DNA of 62,344 nucleotides from Oscillibacter sp. (GTDB lineage Bacteria; Bacillota; Clostridia; Oscillospirales; Oscillospiraceae). The stretch lies in the NCBI GenBank assembly GCA_014799925.1, contig JAAVHC010000035.1, positions 1 to 62,344 of the forward strand. The letters run 5' to 3'. Of the stretch, positions 35,213 to 43,769 are shown piece by piece. The number at the start of each line of letters is the position of its first letter. Within the stretch, counting starts at the first letter, position 1. The position numbers and the translations under genes were made by a program. The notes under the pieces were generated by a model that made no database searches, was not told the origin of the DNA, and worked only from the letters and a program-made list of their open reading frames with translations.

Positions 35213-36424
35213 ATGGCGCAGTTGAAGTATTGGATCTGGCTGTCAAATCTTCCCAGGCTCAGCAACCAGATGAGACTCTCCCTGCTGGAGCATTTTGGCG
35301 AGCCGGACAAAATCTACTATGGGGAAAAAGAGGAATACTTTCTGGTGCGGGGGATGACCCGCTCCATGGCCGAGGCCCTGGAGGATAAAAGCCTGGAGGC
35401 CGCCAACCGGATTCTGGGGGACTGTGACAAGCTGGGAGTGAGAATTATTACGCTCCGGGACACCGAGTACCCGGACCGCCTGCGGAACATCTACGATCCG
35501 CCGCTGCTCCTCTACGTGCAGGGACGAATGCCCCGGTTTGACGATGAGGTGGCCATCGCCATGGTAGGCACCCGGCGGGCCTCGCCCTACGCCATGGAGA
35601 TGGGGGAGAAGCTGGCCTTTCAAATGGCCGGGCTGGGAGCGGTCATTGTCTCCGGACTGGCCGCCGGCGGAGACGCCGCGGCCCATCGGGGCGCGCTGCG
35701 CGCCGGGGGCTTTACCGCGGCGGTTATTGGCGGCGGGCATGACGTTGTTTACCCCAGGGAGAACCGGCCTCTCTATGAGGATATTGCCGCCCGGGGCGTG
35801 ATCCTCTCCGAGTACCCGCCCGGGACGGAGCATAAGGGGGAGCACTTCCCCGTGCGCAACCGCATCATCAGCGGCCTGAGCGTGGGCGTGGTGGTCATCG
35901 AGGCCCCGGAGCGCAGCGGCGCCCTGATCACCGCCGGCCGGGCCCTGGATCAGGACAGGGACCTTTTCGTCATCCCCGGCCAGGTGGGGGACCACCGGTG
36001 CGCCGGCAGCAACGCCCTGCTCCGGGACGGCGCGGGCGTGGTGACCGACGCCTGGGACGTGCTCAGCGTCTACGCGGGAAAATTTCCCCACAAGGTCCGC
36101 TCCCTGCGGATGAAGGAGCCCCGGCGCTTCGGCGGCGCGCCCGCGCCGGCGGAGAAGCCAAACGCCGGCGGAAGGAAGAAGCCGGACGCGCCCGGGGAGC
36201 CGAAGCTGCCCGTTCTGGACCTTTCCGGGGACCACGGGCTCACCGACGACCAGCTGCGGATCGTCAGGGCCCTGCGGGGCCGCACGGTGCAGGTGGATGA
36301 CCTTATTGAGGAAACCCAGATCCCCACCAGGCGGATTTTGTCCGCCCTCACCGTATTGGAACTGGACCGGATCGTGACCCAGGAGAGCGGCAAGCGGTTC
36401 TCTCTGGCGGTTACGCTCAAATAA
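35213..36424 (+). CDS. dprA: DNA processing protein DprA
   Basis: A 403-residue DprA/Smf. An N-terminal helix-hairpin-helix/SAM-like part is followed by the Rossmann domain (VAMVGTRRASPYAMEMG near residue 112, SGLAAGGDAAAHRGAL, VVVIEAPERSGALITA). A Pro/Lys/Ala-rich linker (about residues 305-345) leads to a C-terminal winged helix. DprA loads RecA on incoming single-stranded DNA in natural transformation. ATG 35213 follows AAAGGAGCC closely. It begins a core block with topA, as in many Clostridia. Confidence 0.95.
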   Translation: MAQLKYWIWLSNLPRLSNQMRLSLLEHFGEPDKIYYGEKEEYFLVRGMTRSMAEALEDKSLEAANRILGDCDKLGVRIITLRDTEYPDRLRNIYDPPLLLYVQGRMPRFDDEVAIAMVGTRRASPYAMEMGEKLAFQMAGLGAVIVSGLAAGGDAAAHRGALRAGGFTAAVIGGGHDVVYPRENRPLYEDIAARGVILSEYPPGTEHKGEHFPVRNRIISGLSVGVVVIEAPERSGALITAGRALDQDRDLFVIPGQVGDHRCAGSNALLRDGAGVVTDAWDVLSVYAGKFPHKVRSLRMKEPRRFGGAPAPAEKPNAGGRKKPDAPGEPKLPVLDLSGDHGLTDDQLRIVRALRGRTVQVDDLIEETQIPTRRILSALTVLELDRIVTQESGKRFSLAVTLK

Positions 36425-36518
36425 ATCAATCTAGTATAAGAATCAGGGACCGTCGTTCAGCCGCTTTCAGCGTCTGAACGGCCGTCCCGGCGGCCTGCCG
36501 GCCGCCCAGGAGGAAAGA

Positions 36519-38879
36519 ATGGCAAAATCGAGTCTCGTGATCGTGGAGTCTCCCGCCAAAGCGAAGACCATCGGCAAGTATCTGGGTCCCGGCTATCAGG
36601 TGAAGGCCTGCATGGGCCACCTGCGGGATCTGCCCAAAAGTACGCTGGGCGTTGATATCGAAAATAACTTCGAGCCCAGGTACGGCCCCATCAAGGGGAA
36701 AGAGGACATCATCAGCGACCTGAAAAAAACCGCCAAAGCCAGCGACATCGTCTATCTGGCAACCGACCCGGACCGGGAGGGGGAGGCCATCAGCTGGCAC
36801 CTGAAGGAGCTCCTGGGCCTGGAAGACAAAAAGGCCCGCCGGGTGACCTTCAACGAGATCACCAAGCGGGTGGTCAGCGAGTCTATCGCGCGGCCCCGCG
36901 AAATCGACCAGAGCCTGGTGGACGCCCAGCAGGCCCGGCGCATTCTGGACCGCATCGTCGGTTATCAGCTCTCCCCCCTGCTGTGGAAGAAAATCCGCAG
37001 CGGCCTGTCCGCCGGACGGGTCCAGTCCGTGGCAACCCGGATGGTCTGCGACCGGGAGCATGAGATCGCCGCCTTCCAGCCCCAGGAGTACTGGTCCCTG
37101 GACGCAAGACTGACCCCCGACGGCACCGAGCGGAATTCGTTCCTCGCCCACTACTACGGAGAGAACGGGAAGAAAAAAGAGCTGAACGCCATCGAGGAGG
37201 TCAATCAGGTGGTGGAGGCCGTGAAAAGCGCCGCCTTTGCCGTCAGGACCGTGAAGCGGCAGGAAAAGCAGCGCTCTCCCGCCGCCCCCTTCACCACGTC
37301 CACCTTGCAGCAGGAGGCCAGCCGGAAGCTGAGCATGACCCCCCGCCGCACCATGGCCATCGCCCAGCAGCTCTATGAGGGCGTGGACATCTCCGGCGAG
37401 GGCACAGTGGGCCTCATCACCTACATGCGTACCGACTCCCTGCGGCTCAGCGACGAGGCGCTGGACGCCGCCAGAGGCTTTATTCAGGGCCGTTACGGCC
37501 AGGAATACTGCCCCGCCGCCCCGCGGACCTACAAGACCAAGGCCGGAGCCCAGGACGCCCACGAGGCGATCCGTCCCAGCGATGTGAACCTGACCCCCGA
37601 ACGGGTAAAGAAGGACCTGACCAACGACCAGTACCGGCTGTACTGGCTCATCTGGAGCCGCTTTGTGGCCTGCCAGATGTCCAACGCCCGCTATGACGCC
37701 GTGTCGGTGGAGGTGGAGGCCGCGGGCCACAGCTTCCGCGCCAGCAGCAGCAGCCTGAAGTTTTCCGGCTACACCGCCGTTTATGAGGAAGGCAAAGACG
37801 AGGAGAAAGAGGAAAAAGAGGCGCGGCTCCCGCCCCTTGCCGAGGGACAAAGCCTGCAAAGCCTGGACTTCCTGCCGGGGCAGCACTTTACCCAGCCCCC
37901 GCCCCGGTATACCGACGCGTCCCTGATCCGGGCCATGGAGGAAAACGGCATCGGCCGCCCCTCTACTTACGCGCCCACCGTCAGCACCATTCTGGACCGG
38001 GAATACGTCGTCAAGGATGGCAAGTACCTGCATACCACCCCCCTGGGCGAGGTGGTCAACGGCCTGATGGCGGATAAATTCTCCGATATCGTGGATACCG
38101 GCTTCACCGCCAACATGGAGAAGGGGCTGGACGACGTGGAGGCGGGGAACAAGCAGTGGAAAGAGCTGCTGCGGGAGTTCTACGCCCCCTTCCGGGCGGA
38201 GCTGGATCAGGCGGAGAAGGACCTGGAGGGCGTGCGGCTGAAGGTGCCCGACGAGGAGTCCGACGAGGTCTGCGACGAGTGCGGCCGGAAGATGGTGGTC
38301 AAGAGCGGACGCTTTGGCCGCTTCCTGGCCTGTCCGGGATACCCGGAGTGTACCTTTACCAAACCGCTGGTGGTGGCCATGCCGGGACGGTGCCCCAAGT
38401 GCGGGGGAAGGCTGATGAAGCGCACCGGCAACAGCAAGAAGACCGGGAAACAGTACACCTATTACTGCTGTGAACGGCTGACCAGCAGGGACGAGAACAA
38501 CAAGTGCGATTTCATGACATGGGATGTGCCGGTGGCGGACGACTGCCCGGTCTGCGGCGAGACCATGTTCAAAAAGGCTGGGAAGGGCTTCAAGCGGCCC
38601 TTCTGCATCAACGAGAAGTGCGAAAACTTCACCCCGGAGGAGAAACGGGGCGGATGGAAGAAGAAGCCCGCCGGGGAAGACGCCGGGGCGGCGGAGGCCG
38701 AGCCCGCGAAGGCGGAGAAACCGGCGGCGAAGAAGAGCGCCGCGGCGAAGAAAGCAACGACCACGAAGAAGACCACCGCCGCGAAAAAGACAACAACCGC
38801 GAAGAAGCCTGCCACGGCGAAAAAGACAACAACCGCCAAGAAGACAACGACGAAAAAGACGGCGGCGGCAAAGGAATGA
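36519..38879 (+). CDS. topA: DNA topoisomerase I with a histone H1-like tail
   Basis: A 786-residue type IA topoisomerase. The Toprim domain opens at LVIVESPAKAKTIGKYLG, the catalytic Tyr is Tyr302 in TYMRTDSLRLS, and three C-terminal zinc-binding modules follow (CDECG...CPGYPEC, CPKCG...CCERL, CPVCG...CINEKC). The last 55 or so residues are an almost pure Lys/Thr/Ala repeat (AAKKTTTAKK-type units), like eukaryotic H1 tails; this should add non-specific DNA binding. The enzyme relaxes negative supercoils. GAGGAAAGA precedes the ATG. Confidence 0.97.
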   Translation: MAKSSLVIVESPAKAKTIGKYLGPGYQVKACMGHLRDLPKSTLGVDIENNFEPRYGPIKGKEDIISDLKKTAKASDIVYLATDPDREGEAISWHLKELLGLEDKKARRVTFNEITKRVVSESIARPREIDQSLVDAQQARRILDRIVGYQLSPLLWKKIRSGLSAGRVQSVATRMVCDREHEIAAFQPQEYWSLDARLTPDGTERNSFLAHYYGENGKKKELNAIEEVNQVVEAVKSAAFAVRTVKRQEKQRSPAAPFTTSTLQQEASRKLSMTPRRTMAIAQQLYEGVDISGEGTVGLITYMRTDSLRLSDEALDAARGFIQGRYGQEYCPAAPRTYKTKAGAQDAHEAIRPSDVNLTPERVKKDLTNDQYRLYWLIWSRFVACQMSNARYDAVSVEVEAAGHSFRASSSSLKFSGYTAVYEEGKDEEKEEKEARLPPLAEGQSLQSLDFLPGQHFTQPPPRYTDASLIRAMEENGIGRPSTYAPTVSTILDREYVVKDGKYLHTTPLGEVVNGLMADKFSDIVDTGFTANMEKGLDDVEAGNKQWKELLREFYAPFRAELDQAEKDLEGVRLKVPDEESDEVCDECGRKMVVKSGRFGRFLACPGYPECTFTKPLVVAMPGRCPKCGGRLMKRTGNSKKTGKQYTYYCCERLTSRDENNKCDFMTWDVPVADDCPVCGETMFKKAGKGFKRPFCINEKCENFTPEEKRGGWKKKPAGEDAGAAEAEPAKAEKPAAKKSAAAKKATTTKKTTAAKKTTTAKKPATAKKTTTAKKTTTKKTAAAKE

Positions 38880-38889
38880 GCGCGGAGCG

Positions 38890-39144
38890 TCAGAGCCGGG
38901 ACAATTCCTGGCCGATGGCAAGCCCGGCCTGAAAGGCGGCTTCCTGTGTGATGGAGGAACAGAATTCCCAGTTCTGGCGAAGCTCGTCCAGAAGCTTCAG
39001 CTGGTCCGGGGGAAGAAGCTGACGGAGCTTTGTTTCCGTCTTTTCCTCCGCATGAGCATACTGGTTGTATTCCGCTAGGTCCAGATACGGGTGGAAGCTC
39101 TTTTCTGAGACGTGGAGGAAAAGTTTTTCTACTGTGGCTGTCAT
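38890..39144 (-). CDS. Small helical protein, DUF6809-like (unknown)
   Basis: About 84 residues, soluble and mostly helical, with the EKTETKLRQLLPPDQLKLLDEL centre and an AAFQAGLAIGQEL ending that recall small Clostridial proteins of the DUF6809 kind; family assignment is from memory and uncertain. ATG at 39144 is supported by GAGGTGATTTTT. It is divergent from an XRE-type regulator gene, and the palindromic operator at 39178 lies between the two starts, so it is a likely target of that regulator. It resembles the broken gene at 62160 in general character. Confidence 0.65.
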   Translation of the reverse strand: MTATVEKLFLHVSEKSFHPYLDLAEYNQYAHAEEKTETKLRQLLPPDQLKLLDELRQNWEFCSSITQEAAFQAGLAIGQELSRL

Positions 39145-39170
39145 AAAAATCACCTCAAATTTACTGTTTC

Positions 39171-39206
39171 GGACCGATTGGTCCGGTTATAGTATAACCG
39201 GACCAA
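39171..39206. promoter_or_regulatory. Palindromic operator between the small protein and XRE genes
   Basis: A perfect 14-bp inverted repeat around a single G (39178-39191 and 39193-39206, arms TTGGTCCGGTTATA). A further GGACC half-site at 39171 makes three GGACC/GGTCC units. It lies in the 92-bp divergent promoter region and is the probable binding site of the XRE protein. Confidence 0.7.
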
Positions 39207-39236
39207 ATGTTCCTGTCAACCCCTTTGGAGAAAAAT

Positions 39237-39446
39237 ATGTCAAAATTATCAGAGAGATTGCTTCTACTGAGAAAAGAGAAAAATTTGAAACAGGAAGATT
39301 TATTAGAGCCGTTTGCAGTTACTGTCCGGACGTACCGGCGTTATGAAACCGGGGAACGGGAACCAACTGCGTCATCCTTATGGAAAATTGCGGACTTCTA
39401 TGGTGTTTCCGTTGACTACTTGATTGGACGGTCTGACGAACGATGA
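39237..39446 (+). CDS. Small XRE-family DNA-binding protein
   Basis: 69 residues consisting almost only of a Cro/CI-type helix-turn-helix (LKQEDLLEPFAVTVRTYRRYETGEREP), ending VDYLIGRSDER. ATG 39237 follows TTTGGAG; the longer frame from 39207 is not supported. Its stop overlaps the trmFO start (ATGA), so the two are translationally coupled. It probably represses itself, and with it trmFO and the divergent small gene, through the operator at 39178. Confidence 0.88.
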   Translation: MSKLSERLLLLRKEKNLKQEDLLEPFAVTVRTYRRYETGEREPTASSLWKIADFYGVSVDYLIGRSDER

Positions 39447-40810
39447 ATGTAACTGTAATCGGCGCGGGCCTCGCGGGAAGCGAGGCGGCGTGGCAGCTGG
39501 CAAACCGGGGCGTCCGCGTGACCCTGTGCGAGATGAAGCCCCGGAAGATGACCCCCGCGCATACCAGCGGGGACTTCGCGGAGCTGGTCTGCTCCAACTC
39601 CCTGCGGGGCGCCGGTCTTGAGAACGCGGTTGGCCTGCTGAAGGAGGAGCTGCGCCGTCTGGGCAGCATCATCCTGGAGGCGGCGGACGCCACCCGGGTG
39701 GAGGCCGGCGGCGCGCTGGCGGTGGACAGGCACGGCTTTGCCGCCTACGTCACCAAAGCGATCCGCTCCCATCCCAATATTACCGTGGCGGAAGGAGAGG
39801 TCACGGAGCTTCCGGAAGGGGAGGTGCTGGTGGCAACCGGCCCTCTGACCAGCGACGCGCTGGCGGAGACGCTGGGAAGCCTCACCGGCGGGGAGGACGC
39901 GGCCCTGCATTTCTTTGACGCCGCCGCGCCGCTGGTGACCTTCGACAGCATCGACATGACAAGGGCCTGGTTCGCCTCCCGGTACGACAAGGGAACGGCG
40001 GATTATGTCAACTGCGCCATGTCGGAGGAAGAGTATCATGCCTTCTGGCAGGAGCTGTGCCAGGCGGAGGAGGCGGAGGTCCACGGCTTTGAGGACAAAA
40101 ACGTCTTCGAGGGCTGTATGCCCGTGGAGGTCATGGCAAGGCGGGGAAAGGATACCCTGCGCTATGGGCCGCTGAAGCCCAGAGGGCTGAAGGACCCGGC
40201 CACCGGGCGGGAGCCCTACGCCGTGGTCCAGCTGCGAAAGGACAACGGGTCCGGCACCGTCTATAACCTGGTGGGGTTCCAGACCCATTTGAAGTTCGGG
40301 GAGCAGAAGCGGGTGTTCTCCATGATCCCCGCCCTGCGCAACGCGGAATATGTGCGCTACGGCGTCATGCACCGGAATACTTATCTGGACTCGCCCCGCC
40401 TGCTGGACCGCTACTACCGGCTGAAAAGCCAGCCCCGCATTACCTTCGCCGGACAGATGACCGGCGTGGAGGGCTATGTGGAGTCCGCCGGGTCGGGATT
40501 CCTGGCGGGCGTGGAGCTGGCGCGGAGGCTGAGCGGGCAGGAGCCTGTCAACTTCCCCAGGGAGACCGCGCTGGGCGCCCTGAGCCTCTACATTTCAGAC
40601 GAGACGGTGAAAGTCTTCCAGCCCATGAACGTCAACTTCGGGATCATCACCCCGCTGGGGTATAAGGTGAGGGGAAAACGGAATAAGAATCAGGAGATTT
40701 CCAGAAGGTCGCTGGAAATTATTGACCAGCTGAAGCCTGAGATTTGTCCCGGGGGCTCCTCGCCCCCTGGATTCTGCAACGGCCCCATCGAGGGGCCGTG
40801 CAGAATTTGA
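39443..40810 (+). CDS. trmFO: Folate-dependent tRNA (uracil-54-C5)-methyltransferase TrmFO
   Basis: A 455-residue flavoprotein with FAD-binding GAGLAGSEAAWQLANRG at the N-terminus, CEMKPRKMTPAHTSGDFAELVCSNSLR next to it (read in two halves) and GQMTGVEGYVESAGSG near residue 340. It makes m5U54 in tRNA using methylene-tetrahydrofolate. The final 20 or so residues (from PEICPGG on) are encoded by hairpins of the intergenic element copy B and look like an added tail; typical members end near residue 435. Expression is tied to the XRE gene by an ATGA overlap. Confidence 0.95.
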   Translation: MNVTVIGAGLAGSEAAWQLANRGVRVTLCEMKPRKMTPAHTSGDFAELVCSNSLRGAGLENAVGLLKEELRRLGSIILEAADATRVEAGGALAVDRHGFAAYVTKAIRSHPNITVAEGEVTELPEGEVLVATGPLTSDALAETLGSLTGGEDAALHFFDAAAPLVTFDSIDMTRAWFASRYDKGTADYVNCAMSEEEYHAFWQELCQAEEAEVHGFEDKNVFEGCMPVEVMARRGKDTLRYGPLKPRGLKDPATGREPYAVVQLRKDNGSGTVYNLVGFQTHLKFGEQKRVFSMIPALRNAEYVRYGVMHRNTYLDSPRLLDRYYRLKSQPRITFAGQMTGVEGYVESAGSGFLAGVELARRLSGQEPVNFPRETALGALSLYISDETVKVFQPMNVNFGIITPLGYKVRGKRNKNQEISRRSLEIIDQLKPEICPGGSSPPGFCNGPIEGPCRI

Positions 40811-41365
40811 TTGTGCATGACCCCTCGATGGGGTCATTGCACAATCGTGGACCCCTCGGTTACTTTTGTCCTGTGACAAAAGTAACCGAAAACACACCAA
40901 AACCTACGGTTTTGGATTCCCTTGGGCATCGCCTGCGGCGACGCTTTATGTGTTGATTATTTTGCACAACGAGGTCCTCCACTCTTTTGTAAGTGCCTAT
41001 CAGAACCCGCCGGTGCTTACTTCTACGCACGACGCGCTAACGGTTGTCGTTGGGCAACATGCTGGGGGTCTCTGCGTCTACCGGTTTTGACTTTTCGTCA
41101 GCGCTGCGTCTTATGGCGATGGTCAAAAACCGATTGGAGAAGCGGCTTAGCTTCCTCTGGCTCTCGTTAGAACAAGCGGGTAGACGAAAAATCCGGCGCG
41201 TTCTGATCGGTGCTGTCGGTAGAACTAAACCAGTCAGGTCGCAGCGCAAATAAACAGACAATTCAGGGGATTCTCAAGGGCGGCGAAGCCCCCTTGAGCG
41301 TGCTTTTGCTGCTTTTCCCACGAGGGAAAAGCAGGCCCTGCGGCGGCAGCCGCAAAGCTGATTTC
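40745..41365 (+). repeat. Large structured intergenic element, copy B (candidate ncRNA or mobile DNA)
   Basis: Homologous to copy A at 34640-35170. Hairpins: GGGGGC-TCCTC-GCCCCC near 40751, then two back-to-back long stems at 40771-40806 and 40809-40846. The GGTTACTTTTGTC stem (about 40857-40886), CCAAAACC-TAC-GGTTTTGG (about 40898-40916) and TCGCC-TGC-GGCGA follow. After a 300-nt middle come CTCAAGGG...CCCTTGAG (41272-41297) and CTGCTTTTCC-CACGA-GGGAAAAGCAG. Compared with copy A, stem pairs change together (T-A to C-G, G-C to C-G). The first hairpins overlap the 3' end of trmFO. No gene is seen in 40811-41414. Confidence 0.65.
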
Positions 41366-41414
41366 AGCAGAGAGGCAGCTTTCCCCGCAGGGCAGAAAAG
41401 AAAAGAGGGAAAAA

Positions 41415-42431
41415 ATGAAAATCATCGTAGACGCCATGGGCGGCGACAACGCCCCCCAGGAAATCGTAAAAGGAGCCATCAACGCCGCCAGGGCCCGCCC
41501 TGGCCTGGAGATCGTGCTGGTGGGTAAAGAGGCGGAAGTGAAGGCCGCCGCCGCGGAGTGCGGGCCGCTGCCGGAGACGGTGAAAATCGTCAACGCTACC
41601 GAGGTCATTGAGATGCACGACGACCCGGCTACGGCGTTCAAAACCAAAAAGGATTCCTCCATGACGGTGGGACTGACCATGCTGAAGAACGGGGAGGGCG
41701 ACGCCTTTGTCTCCGCCGGCAGCACCGGCGCGCTGCTGAGCGCGGGCACGCTACTGGTCAAACGGGTCCGGGGCATCCGCCGGGCCGCTATGGCGCCTCT
41801 GGTGCCGGTGTCGGGCAAGGGTCTGGTCCTGGTGGACTGCGGGGCCAACGCGGAGTGTACGGTGGAATACCTCCTCCAGTTCGCCTATCTGGGCAGCTTC
41901 TACGCGTCCAGGGCTTTGGGAATGGAAAAGCCCCGGGTGGGCCTGCTGAATATCGGCACGGAGGACACCAAGGGCGATCAGCTGCGGCTGGACGCGTATC
42001 AGGCCCTGAAGGCGGCGGGAGACGCCGGCCATCTGAACTTTATCGGCAATATCGAGGCCAAGGAGGCCATCAAGGGCGGCTGCGACGTGGTGGTGGCCGA
42101 CGGGTTCTCCGGCAACGTGATGCTGAAAACCATCGAGGGCGTGGGCTCCTTTGTGGGGAAGGAATTAAAGGGCATGTTCCTCCAGAGCGTCGGAACCAAG
42201 GTGGCGGCCCTCCTGGTGAAGAGCGGGCTGCGCGCCTTCAAGGAGCGGCTGGATCCGGACACCATCGGCGGTACGCCGTTCCTGGGCCTCCAGAAGCCGG
42301 TGATCAAGGCCCATGGCTCCAGTAAGGCGCGGGCCATCGAAAACGCGGTTTATCAGGCGATTACCGCGGCGGAGGCGGATCTGGCCGGCCAGATCGAGGC
42401 CAATATCGAGCTGATGAAGGTGGGACGCTGA
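41415..42431 (+). CDS. plsX: Phosphate acyltransferase PlsX
   Basis: A 338-residue PlsX beginning with the signature MKIIVDAMGGDNAP, with SAGSTGALL near residue 100 and DGFSGNVMLKT near 230. It converts acyl-ACP to acyl-phosphate for phospholipid synthesis at the membrane. AGAGGGAAAAA precedes the ATG. The acpP and rnc genes follow, as in many Firmicutes. Confidence 0.97.
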   Translation: MKIIVDAMGGDNAPQEIVKGAINAARARPGLEIVLVGKEAEVKAAAAECGPLPETVKIVNATEVIEMHDDPATAFKTKKDSSMTVGLTMLKNGEGDAFVSAGSTGALLSAGTLLVKRVRGIRRAAMAPLVPVSGKGLVLVDCGANAECTVEYLLQFAYLGSFYASRALGMEKPRVGLLNIGTEDTKGDQLRLDAYQALKAAGDAGHLNFIGNIEAKEAIKGGCDVVVADGFSGNVMLKTIEGVGSFVGKELKGMFLQSVGTKVAALLVKSGLRAFKERLDPDTIGGTPFLGLQKPVIKAHGSSKARAIENAVYQAITAAEADLAGQIEANIELMKVGR

Positions 42432-42469
42432 TATCCGCGCGGAAAATGGAAGAAATCTGCCCCGGCCTA

Positions 42470-42498
42470 TTGACAGACGCGGGGAAAAGTTTTATCAT
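42470..42498 (+). promoter_or_regulatory. Promoter of acpP
   Basis: TTGACA (42470-42475), a 17-bp spacer and TATCAT (42493-42498) lie 48 bp before the acpP start, so ACP can be expressed separately from plsX. A second TTGACA occurs at 42503. Confidence 0.75.
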
Positions 42499-42546
42499 TC
42501 CATTGACACTATTCTTGTATCCCCTTGCGAAAGGAGGGAAAACGAC

Positions 42547-42789
42547 ATGCAGGACATCTTTGAGCGTATGCAGAAAATCATCTCGGAGCAGTTCTCTGTG
42601 GAGGAGGACGAGATTACCATGGATACGTCCTTTGAGGAGGATCTGGGCGCTGACTCCGTTGACCTGGTTGAGCTGGTCATGAGTATGGAGGAGGCCTTTG
42701 ACATCGGCGAGGTGCAGGAGGACGAGCTGAGCGGACTGTCCACCGTGGGCGACTGCGTCAATTTCCTGACGAGCAAGCTGGACGACTGA
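42547..42789 (+). CDS. acpP: Acyl carrier protein
   Basis: An 80-residue acidic ACP. The phosphopantetheine attachment Ser37 lies in GADSVDLVELVM. It carries acyl chains in fatty-acid synthesis and supplies PlsX. GAAAGGAGGG lies about seven bases upstream of the ATG. An imperfect hairpin (about 42826-42880) in the 111-bp gap before rnc may partly terminate the abundant acpP message. Confidence 0.97.
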   Translation: MQDIFERMQKIISEQFSVEEDEITMDTSFEEDLGADSVDLVELVMSMEEAFDIGEVQEDELSGLSTVGDCVNFLTSKLDD

Positions 42790-42900
42790 GGGCGGAGACG
42801 CCGCTTTCACAGCCGTGCATACAGATGCAAAAAGGGCTTCGTCAAGGGGATGTATCATCCCGTGGCGGGGCCTTTCCCTTAAAATGGAGGCGAAGATCGT

Positions 42901-43587
42901 ATGGAATCTCTGGAGAAGAAGCTGGGCTACCACTTTCAGGACCTGATGCTGCTCAGCGAGGCGCTGAACCACAGCTCCTATGCCAACGAGCACCGAGGCG
43001 GGCTGGGGAGCAATGAACGGCTGGAATTTTTAGGCGACAGTGTGCTGGGCTTTGTATCGGCGGAATATCTGTTCCAGGGGCATAAGGACCTGCCGGAGGG
43101 CGATCTGACCCGAATGCGGGCGTCCCTGGTGTGCGAGCAGAGCCTCTATGAGGTGGCCAGGGAGCTGGATCTGGGCAGCTATCTGAAGCTGGGACGGGGC
43201 GAGGAGGCCGGAGGAGGCCGGGAGCGGCAGTCCATTCTGGCGGACGCGGTGGAGGCGGTGTTCGCCGCCGTGTATCTGGACGGGGGCATCGAGCCGGTCC
43301 GGGAGCTGATCATCCGGGTGCTGCTCAGCCGCGCGCCCGCCGCCGAGGAGCGGAAGGATTACAAAACTACCCTGCAGGAGGTGGTCCAGCGTCAGAGCGG
43401 CCAGGTGCTGACCTATCACATGGTATCCCAGAGCGGACCGGACCACAATAAAACCTTCCTCTTTGAGGTGCGCCTCAACGATCACCCCGTGGGCCAGGGC
43501 ACAGGCCGCAGCAAGAAGGAGGCCGAGCAGGCCGCTGCGAAAGACGCGCTGGAGCAGTCCTGGGCGGACGGCCAATCTCGTTCTTGA
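42901..43587 (+). CDS. rnc: Ribonuclease III
   Basis: A 228-residue RNase III. The catalytic domain carries the signature NERLEFLGDSVLGFV (about residues 38-52) and the second acidic cluster ADAVEAVFAAVYLDGG near residue 113. A C-terminal dsRNA-binding domain (about 155-222) ends in SKKEAEQAAAKDALE. It cuts double-stranded RNA in rRNA maturation. The last codons (from SWADG) lie within a dispersed repeat unit that recurs 66 bp downstream, so its tail may have been altered by repeat insertion. Confidence 0.96.
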   Translation: MESLEKKLGYHFQDLMLLSEALNHSSYANEHRGGLGSNERLEFLGDSVLGFVSAEYLFQGHKDLPEGDLTRMRASLVCEQSLYEVARELDLGSYLKLGRGEEAGGGRERQSILADAVEAVFAAVYLDGGIEPVRELIIRVLLSRAPAAEERKDYKTTLQEVVQRQSGQVLTYHMVSQSGPDHNKTFLFEVRLNDHPVGQGTGRSKKEAEQAAAKDALEQSWADGQSRS

Positions 43588-43694
43588 CTGCGGTGTTTGA
43601 TCCTTTTTCTTGAAAGAAAAAGATCCTGGGCGGACGGCCAATCCGCTCTTTTCCGCGCAGGCTGGCGCGGCCTGCCGCACGGTGACTTTGATAC
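43558..43694. repeat. Dispersed GGGCGGACGGCC repeat, duplicated at the end of rnc
   Basis: The 20-bp unit TCCTGGGCGGACGGCCAATC occurs at 43558-43577 (inside the end of rnc) and again at 43624-43643. Between them lies a hairpin near 43599-43625 (TTTTTCT-TGAA-AGAAAAA). The part from 43628 to 43694 aligns with 13417-13484 and, less well, with 48447-48520. Confidence 0.55.
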
Positions 43695-43716
43695 CTATAA
43701 TTGAAAAAAGTATAGG

Positions 43717-43765
43717 AAACCGCTGGATCGGTCCCCGCGTTTCGCGGGGACCGATCCAGCGGTTT
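43717..43765. terminator. Bidirectional terminator between rnc and the convergent gene
   Basis: A perfect 23-bp stem (43717-43739 with 43743-43765) with TTT loop and flanking A and T runs. It lies between convergent genes. Confidence 0.85.
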
Positions 43766-43769
43766 TGCT

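Noticed and set aside
42826-42880. Riboswitch or T-box in front of rnc
   Set aside because: Only one imperfect hairpin is visible; it is more simply an attenuator behind acpP.
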